Assembly: GCA_944326095.1 (NCBI GenBank)
Contig: CALVCO010000013.1
Coordinates: 1 to 36,785, forward strand
Source: an uncultured Erysipelotrichaceae bacterium
GTDB lineage: Bacteria > Bacillota_I > Bacilli_A > Erysipelotrichales > Erysipelotrichaceae
Direction: 5' to 3'
DNA: 36,785 nucleotides
Shown here piece after piece: positions 32,556-36,785 of the stretch (position 1 is its first letter; each line of letters opens with the position of its first letter). A model generated the notes under the pieces. It ran no database searches, was not told the origin of the DNA, and was given only the letters and a program-made list of their open reading frames with translations. The position numbers were made by a program, and so were the translations under genes.

Positions 32556-33444
32556 TGATGCATTAGAAGCATATCTTATTCAAATAACTATAAACGAACC
32601 AAAATCTCAAAATACTATTGAAGCATATACTCGTGATATTAAAGATTATCTAGCTTATTTAAAAGATAATAATATAAATGATATTGAAAATGTTAATTAC
32701 GATATTATTAATAACTATATCACATTAATAAAAGATCAATATGCAACATCAACTCTTGCTAGAAAAGCAAATGCTATTAGAACATTTCATCAATTTATAT
32801 CATTTAAATATGATATGCATGACCCTTCAAGTAATATAGAAGTACATAAAAGTGAAAAACAATTACCAATATTTTGCACTTTACAAGAAATTGAACAAAT
32901 AATGAATTATTTTGATGATAGTCCTAAAGGTATTTTAAATCATGCTTTATTAGAAATTATATATGGCTGTGGCTTAAGAGTAAGTGAAGTATGTGATCTT
33001 ACATTATCACAAGTAGATTTAGAAACAAAAATATTAAGAGTTTTAGGTAAAGGTCAAAAGGAAAGAATTGTACCAATTCCTGAAGTTACTGCAGCTATAT
33101 TAAAAAAATATTTAGTTGTTGTTAGACCTATTTATTCTAAAAATAAAGTTAATTATTTTTTTATTAATCCAAAAGGAAATCATATTAGAACTGAATATAT
33201 TGAAAGTATGTTAAAATATGTCTTGTCACAAGTGGATATTAATAAAAAAATAACTCCACATAAATTACGTCATACATATGCAACTCATCTTTTAGAAAAT
33301 GGATGTGATTTAAGGAGCATTCAGGAGCTTTTAGGACATGCAGATATATCGACAACTCAAATATATACTCATGTTGAAAAAAAGCGTTTATTCGAAAATT
33401 ATGACCGTTTTCATCCAAAAGAAATGAAAGGAAATAAAAAATGA
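32545..33444 (+). CDS. xerD: Site-specific tyrosine recombinase XerD
   Basis: A 299-residue tyrosine recombinase that resolves chromosome dimers at dif. The N-terminal SAM-like DNA-binding domain ([19 protein letters not shown]) is followed by the catalytic domain with Arg in [15 protein letters not shown], the Lys turn [26 protein letters not shown], and [14 protein letters not shown] with the nucleophile Tyr. Length and position before deoB (as Bacillus xerD/ripX-drm) favour XerD over XerC or an integron or phage enzyme. It overlaps dinB by 11 nt and deoB by four (ATGA). No dif site was identified in the window. Confidence 0.92.
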   Translation: MKINDALEAYLIQITINEPKSQNTIEAYTRDIKDYLAYLKDNNINDIENVNYDIINNYITLIKDQYATSTLARKANAIRTFHQFISFKYDMHDPSSNIEVHKSEKQLPIFCTLQEIEQIMNYFDDSPKGILNHALLEIIYGCGLRVSEVCDLTLSQVDLETKILRVLGKGQKERIVPIPEVTAAILKKYLVVVRPIYSKNKVNYFFINPKGNHIRTEYIESMLKYVLSQVDINKKITPHKLRHTYATHLLENGCDLRSIQELLGHADISTTQIYTHVEKKRLFENYDRFHPKEMKGNKK

Positions 33445-34622
33445 AATTTAAAAGAATATTTACAATTGTAATTGATTCCGTTGGAGCTGGTAGTGCTTAT
33501 GATTCGTATAAATATGATGATGATAAAGCTGATACTTTAGGAAATTTAGCAAATGCTACAAATGGAATTAGCCTTCCAACTTTAGAAAAGCTTGGCTTAG
33601 GAAATCTTCATAATATTAAGGGAGTAAATAAAGTAGATAATCCCTTAGGATATTATACAAAAATGCAAGAAATATCTTTAGGAAAAGATACAATGACTGG
33701 CCATTGGGAAATGATGGGACTATATATTGATGAACCATTTATTACCTTTACTGAAACAGGATTCCCAGAAGAATTAATCCATGAATTAGAAGAAAAAACT
33801 GGTTATAAAGTAATTGGAAATAAGGCAGCAAGTGGAACAGAAATTTTAGATGAATTAGGCGAAAGACATATGCAAACTAAAGAGATTATTGTATATACTA
33901 GCGCTGATAGTGTTTTACAAATAGCAGCTCATGAAGAAGTATTTGGATTAGAAGAATTATATCGTTGTTGTGAAATTGCTCGTGAAATTACTATGAAACC
34001 AGAATGGAAAGTAGGAAGGGTAATTGCCCGTCCATTTATTGGTAATAAAAAAGGTTCATTTATTCGTACAGCAAATCGTCATGACTTAGCTTTAAAACCA
34101 TTTGGTTATACTATTTTAAATAGTTTAAAAGATCATAATTTTGATGTAATAAGTGTAGGTAAAATTAATGATATTTTCGTAGGAGAAGGAATTACAGAAA
34201 CTTATAAATCAAAATCTAGTGTCCATGGTATGGAACAAACAATAGATATAGCTGATAAAGATTATACAGGACTATGCTTTGTAAATTTAGTTGATTTTGA
34301 TGCTAAATGGGGACATCGTCGTAATCCGCAAGGATATAAAGAAGAATTACAAAATTTTGATAAATTATTAAATAATTTTATTGAAAAGATGCATGATAAT
34401 GATTTACTATTCATATGTGCGGATCACGGAAATGATCCAACCTGGAAGGGAAGTGATCATACCAGAGAATTAGTACCATTGATCATATATAGTCCTTCAT
34501 TTAATGGAGGTGGTCTATTGCCTACATGTGATTCATTTGCTTGCTTAGGACAGACCATAGCTGAAAACTTTGAAGTTCCAGCTACCAATTATGGCTATTC
34601 GTTATTAGCCAATTTAAAATAA
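33441..34622 (+). CDS. deoB: Phosphopentomutase
   Basis: DeoB interconverts (deoxy)ribose 1- and 5-phosphates in nucleoside salvage using two Mn2+ ions. The 393 residues belong to the alkaline-phosphatase superfamily: an N-terminal [17 protein letters not shown] metal Asp, the [10 protein letters not shown] stretch with the phosphorylated Thr, [25 protein letters not shown], and [17 protein letters not shown] metal residues near the C-terminus. It begins in the xerD stop codon (ATGA). In Bacillus drm is followed by pupG; here a lipoprotein gene follows 11 nt later instead. Confidence 0.96.
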   Translation: MKFKRIFTIVIDSVGAGSAYDSYKYDDDKADTLGNLANATNGISLPTLEKLGLGNLHNIKGVNKVDNPLGYYTKMQEISLGKDTMTGHWEMMGLYIDEPFITFTETGFPEELIHELEEKTGYKVIGNKAASGTEILDELGERHMQTKEIIVYTSADSVLQIAAHEEVFGLEELYRCCEIAREITMKPEWKVGRVIARPFIGNKKGSFIRTANRHDLALKPFGYTILNSLKDHNFDVISVGKINDIFVGEGITETYKSKSSVHGMEQTIDIADKDYTGLCFVNLVDFDAKWGHRRNPQGYKEELQNFDKLLNNFIEKMHDNDLLFICADHGNDPTWKGSDHTRELVPLIIYSPSFNGGGLLPTCDSFACLGQTIAENFEVPATNYGYSLLANLK

Positions 34623-34633
34623 AAGAGGAATTT

Positions 34634-35200
34634 ATGAAAAAAATATTTATTTTAGCTTTATCATTGTTATTATTGGCTGGTTGTTCCACCAATGATAAAA
34701 CACCAACTACTACTCAAACACCAACCCCAGAAACAACTACGCCAGCAACTGATGATGCAGTAATTGACCGAAATACTACGGATGATGGCATCGTTATTGT
34801 TAATGGCGATAAGGTTGATGAACAATTAGAGCTTATTGCCAAAGAATTGTATGCAGCATTACCTGAACAGATGAATTATGTATTCTATATCTTAGATGAA
34901 GCTTCATTTGAAAGCTATGCTTTTGTACCATATCAAGAAGGTATCGAAGGAGTAAGTGCTGATCCAATGATTACATCAATACCTCATTCATTAGTATTAT
35001 TAAAAATTACTGATAGCGATATCGATGGCAAAGAACTAGCTAAACAAATTGAAGAAAATGCTGATCTTAATAAATGGATTTGTGTCAGTGCAGATGCTAA
35101 AAAAGCTATATATAAAGATGGTTATATCATGTTTGTAATGAGCGATAAAGATACTGTTGATACTTTTACCAAGACCTTTGAAAGCATGGATCTACAATAA
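34634..35200 (+). CDS. Small lipoprotein of unknown function
   Basis: A 188-residue secreted lipoprotein. The signal peptide ends in LLLLAGC with Cys17 as lipidation site; a Thr/Pro-rich linker of about 25 residues follows (TPTTTQTPTPETTTP). The mature domain of about 140 residues has an alpha/beta pattern (ELIAKELYAALPEQMNYVFYILD, SLVLLKITDSDIDGKELAKQIEEN, GYIMFVMSDKDTVDTFTKTFES). It loosely recalls DUF4358 lipoproteins, but I do not claim the family. It lies 11 nt after deoB with AAAGAGGAA, and closes the operon before a strong terminator. No function can be given. Confidence 0.8.
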   Translation: MKKIFILALSLLLLAGCSTNDKTPTTTQTPTPETTTPATDDAVIDRNTTDDGIVIVNGDKVDEQLELIAKELYAALPEQMNYVFYILDEASFESYAFVPYQEGIEGVSADPMITSIPHSLVLLKITDSDIDGKELAKQIEENADLNKWICVSADAKKAIYKDGYIMFVMSDKDTVDTFTKTFESMDLQ

Positions 35201-35222
35201 AAAGACCTTAAAGGTCTTTTTT
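35199..35222 (+). terminator. Intrinsic terminator of the nusB-deoB operon
   Basis: AAAGACCTT (35201-35209) pairs with AAGGTCTTT (35211-35219) as a tight 9-bp stem, followed by T's. Confidence 0.88.
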
Positions 35223-35380
35223 GTGTTTATAAGTCGTTTTAAAAGCATTTTGATATATAATGATGATATATCATGATAAAAAGCCATATAACGCTTTAAA
35301 ATAGGGGATGTTGCTGATTTAATCATTGCTATTAATAATACAAGATGTTATTCTATTAAAAAGAGTATAAAGGTATTTTT
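35223..35380 (+). other. Gap with two dyads before the small-gene cluster
   Basis: No gene is seen in 158 nt. TGATATAT (35251-35258) and ATATATCA (35266-35273) form an 8-bp inverted repeat. Around it, TTTTAAAAGC near 35237 and GCTTTAAAAT near 35294 are nearly complementary, so a longer two-part hairpin is possible. A TATAAA before the AAAGG site near 35370 may be the -10 for the next gene. Confidence 0.35.
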
Positions 35381-35803
35381 ATGAAAGCTGAATATATAAT
35401 ATTAATTTTTGTTATTATAGGATCTATTATATATCTTCTTTATATTAATGGATATTTGATCATTAATATAAAATCTGCATTATTTTATGTTGGAACACCA
35501 CGGATTGGAAAAAATAAAAATTGTCTTGGTGCAAGATTTAATAGATGTAATGGATATATAAAGAGGATGATTCGATTAAAACCAGATTCGACTTATAAAT
35601 TTACTTATGTTTCAAATATAGAAAAGGGTAAGTTATCTATTAATATATATGATAAACATAAAAAAATACTAGCTATATTCGATGATCAGCATAGTTATCA
35701 AAAAATATCAACAAAAGATCAAAAACTATTTCTATTTATCACAAATTTTATTCATGCCGATGGTGATTATTCATTAACTTGGAAAGAAATAAATGAATCA
35801 TAG
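35381..35803 (+). CDS. Membrane-anchored protein of unknown function
   Basis: A 140-residue protein with an N-terminal membrane helix (about residues 5-30, YIILIFVIIGSIIYLLYIN) and a hydrophilic part of about 110 residues that is probably outside and strand-rich: GARFNRCNGYIKRMIRL, STYKFTYVSN, GKLSINIYD, and GDYSLTWKEI. This pattern suggests an immunoglobulin- or jelly-roll-like domain, but no family is recognised. The start follows AAAGG by 7 nt. It overlaps the next ORF by 11 nt, so both are probably one transcript. Confidence 0.65.
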   Translation: MKAEYIILIFVIIGSIIYLLYINGYLIINIKSALFYVGTPRIGKNKNCLGARFNRCNGYIKRMIRLKPDSTYKFTYVSNIEKGKLSINIYDKHKKILAIFDDQHSYQKISTKDQKLFLFITNFIHADGDYSLTWKEINES

Positions 35804-36209
35804 GATGAAAAGGATGTACTTATCATCCAATACATCAATGATATGGGAAAATTCTGCAAATCATATATCCATATTTTTAACATGGATCATTAATAATGAT
35901 CTCCTTAGTAAAATTCATGATGAAAATAAAGAGGATATTTTAAAAGTAAAAGCAAGAAAGATGATCGGATATGAATTCCTTGCCAAAAACTATGACATGG
36001 TATTGTCTAGAGAAGATTTGTCTAAAAAAATCGTTAAATTTGTTGATCATTTTTATGAAGATTATATCGATATGTATTGTAATTTCATTGAGAATAATTC
36101 ACATAAAAAAGTTCTTGGTATTAGTTTTTCATGGTATGATTATGATGAAATATCGTCAAATATCATTGAACCAAATTATAAAACTTATATAAATAATAAA
36201 TCTAAATGA
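35793..36209 (+). CDS. DUF7832-like protein
   Basis: 138 residues, cytoplasmic. The stretch ANHISIFLTWIINNDLLSKIH, followed by KVKARKMIGYEFL and a C-terminal YEDYIDMY segment, resembles DUF7832-type proteins, which are often found near toxin/immunity-like loci; their function is unknown to me. Compared with that pattern the N-terminus (MNHRMKRMYLSSN) looks shortened or degenerate. Three ATGs crowd the start (35793, 35805, 35814); the first has GGAAAG 6 nt upstream and overlaps the previous gene. The last codons contain no strong terminator and the glycine-zipper gene follows 38 nt later. Confidence 0.55.
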   Translation: MNHRMKRMYLSSNTSMIWENSANHISIFLTWIINNDLLSKIHDENKEDILKVKARKMIGYEFLAKNYDMVLSREDLSKKIVKFVDHFYEDYIDMYCNFIENNSHKKVLGISFSWYDYDEISSNIIEPNYKTYINNKSK

Positions 36210-36247
36210 CATTATCAATAAAATATTTAACTATTTGGAGGCGAAAA

Positions 36248-36442
36248 ATGAAAATGAACAATAATCATAACAACAATAATGGATTAGCAATTGGCCTAAG
36301 TTTGGGAGTTGCTATTGGTACATCTTTGGGTGTTGTATTTGATAATATTTCCATAGGAGTATCAATGGGTTTATGCTTAGGAATTTTATTAGGTACTATA
36401 TATGATTCAAAAAACAATAAAAATGATGAAAACGATAAATAA
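36248..36442 (+). CDS. Small glycine-zipper membrane protein
   Basis: A 64-residue protein. An Asn-rich, charged N-terminus (MKMNNNHNNNNG) precedes two hydrophobic helices with glycines every four residues (GLSLGVAIGTSLG and GVSMGLCLGILLG), and a charged Asn/Lys/Asp tail. Such glycine zippers pack in the membrane as helical pairs; small proteins of this kind occur widely in Bacillota without known role. ATG 36248 is chosen because GGAGG ends 6 nt before it; an upstream in-frame ATG at 36206 has no site and overlaps the previous stop. Confidence 0.75.
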   Translation: MKMNNNHNNNNGLAIGLSLGVAIGTSLGVVFDNISIGVSMGLCLGILLGTIYDSKNNKNDENDK

Positions 36443-36513
36443 ATGCAATTACTTTGATTTCATAAATATCTACACTTAATTAAATACATATGTGATCGTT
36501 ATAAATTATTAAA

Positions 36514-36545
36514 GAAGGGCTTTACTATAGTAAATGTCCCTTTTT
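36514..36545 (+). terminator. Probable terminator after the small-gene cluster
   Basis: An inner perfect palindrome TTTACTATAGTAAA (36521-36534) is extended by AAGGG / CCCTT (36515-36519 with 36538-36542) with a small internal bulge, then T's. Confidence 0.65.
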
Positions 36546-36685
36546 ATCTAGGCTTGAAAATCCATATAAACAAAATTCGATGTAAAATTTGGTAATTATA
36601 TCATCATTTACATATAAAAATCGTTTTACTTTTGCATATAGTCAATTAACCATGACGATACTTTTTATAAAAAGTAATCTATTAT

Positions 36686-36714
36686 TTGTTATAATTTTAT
36701 TTTTTCATTATAAT
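36686..36714 (+). promoter_or_regulatory. Promoter of the gene leaving the window
   Basis: TTGTTA (36686-36691) and TATAAT (36709-36714) with 17-nt spacing, about 43 nt before the ATG at 36757. Confidence 0.6.
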
Positions 36715-36756
36715 ATAAGTACAATATGATGATATTTAAATACGGAGGTGTTTATA

Positions 36757-36785
36757 ATGAATAAAAAGCTTTTTAATAAAATATT
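36757..36785 (+). CDS. Start of a gene cut by the window edge
   Basis: ATG at 36757 follows CGGAGGTG (36743-36750), an excellent ribosome site, and a promoter. Only MNKKLFNKI is visible, a basic, signal-peptide-like start. Nothing more can be said. Confidence 0.6.

Larger units (their letters stand above)
36443..36756 (+). other. AT-rich gap with terminator and next promoter
   Basis: No gene is seen in 314 nt. It contains the terminator at 36514-36545 and, near its end, a promoter at 36686-36714. A perfect 14-bp palindrome CTTTTTATAAAAAG (36661-36674) lies just upstream of that promoter; it is low-complexity and may be chance. Confidence 0.5.

Noticed and set aside
36661-36674. Palindrome CTTTTTATAAAAAG as an operator
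   Set aside because: Low-complexity A/T runs make such symmetry likely by chance; no repeat elsewhere was seen.

Overview
The window is AT-rich chromosomal DNA with short intergenic gaps, start/stop overlaps between genes and many hairpin-plus-T-tract terminators. It suggests a low-GC, strictly anaerobic, fermentative Bacillota. A gut Erysipelotrichia-type organism is my guess, inferred from the combination of a T-box thrS, pyruvate phosphate dikinase, a trimeric-type [FeFe] hydrogenase and an extracellular flavoprotein reductase. No sequence search was possible, so taxonomy is inference. TAA, TAG and TGA all act as stops.

Layout. (1) 1-4678: the end of valS; ppdK behind an exact-consensus cre box; a NifX/NifB-like gene broken by two nonsense codons; a ZIP metal transporter. 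(2) 4684-8471: a threonine T-box leader and thrS (without a TGS domain), overlapping an ABC substrate-binding lipoprotein; then a terminator and a separately promoted ABC permease with no ATPase gene nearby. (3) 8478-16929: a ten-gene run with almost no gaps. It contains an electron-bifurcating-type [FeFe] hydrogenase (hydC, hydB, hydA), a [2Fe-2S] ferredoxin, two DRTGG-domain proteins, two GHKL ATPase proteins, an HsfB-like catalytically altered H-cluster protein, a PHP-domain protein and a TetR regulator. (4) 16978-21157: fucO (lactaldehyde reductase) behind a palindromic promoter, a MerR regulator, and a lipoprotein flavoprotein reductase whose promoter has the 19-bp spacer typical of MerR control. 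(5) 21183-25055: proS (minus), guaB of the Tritrichomonas foetus type (plus), and a DUF5662-like gene (minus). (6) 25149-35222: a packed housekeeping operon, nusB-xseA-xseB-ispA-dxs-recN-dinB-xerD-deoB-lipoprotein. (7) 35223-36785: three small genes of unknown function, including a glycine-zipper membrane protein, then an AT-rich gap and the first codons of another gene.

How the genes work together. PPDK, the hydrogenase, FucO and the secreted flavoprotein are all outlets for pyruvate, reduced ferredoxin or NADH in a fermenter, and several carry visible control sites (cre, TetR-like palindrome, MerR spacer). The most interesting unit is the hydrogenase operon. Its catalytic subunits are interleaved with what looks like a dedicated sensing and signalling module (H-cluster sensor, two GHKL ATPases, two DRTGG proteins, a PHP phosphatase-like protein) whose wiring is, to my knowledge, not worked out. 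No hydrogenase maturases (HydE/F/G), ABC ATPase, ApbE, IS elements, tRNA or rRNA genes, CRISPR arrays or phage genes were seen.
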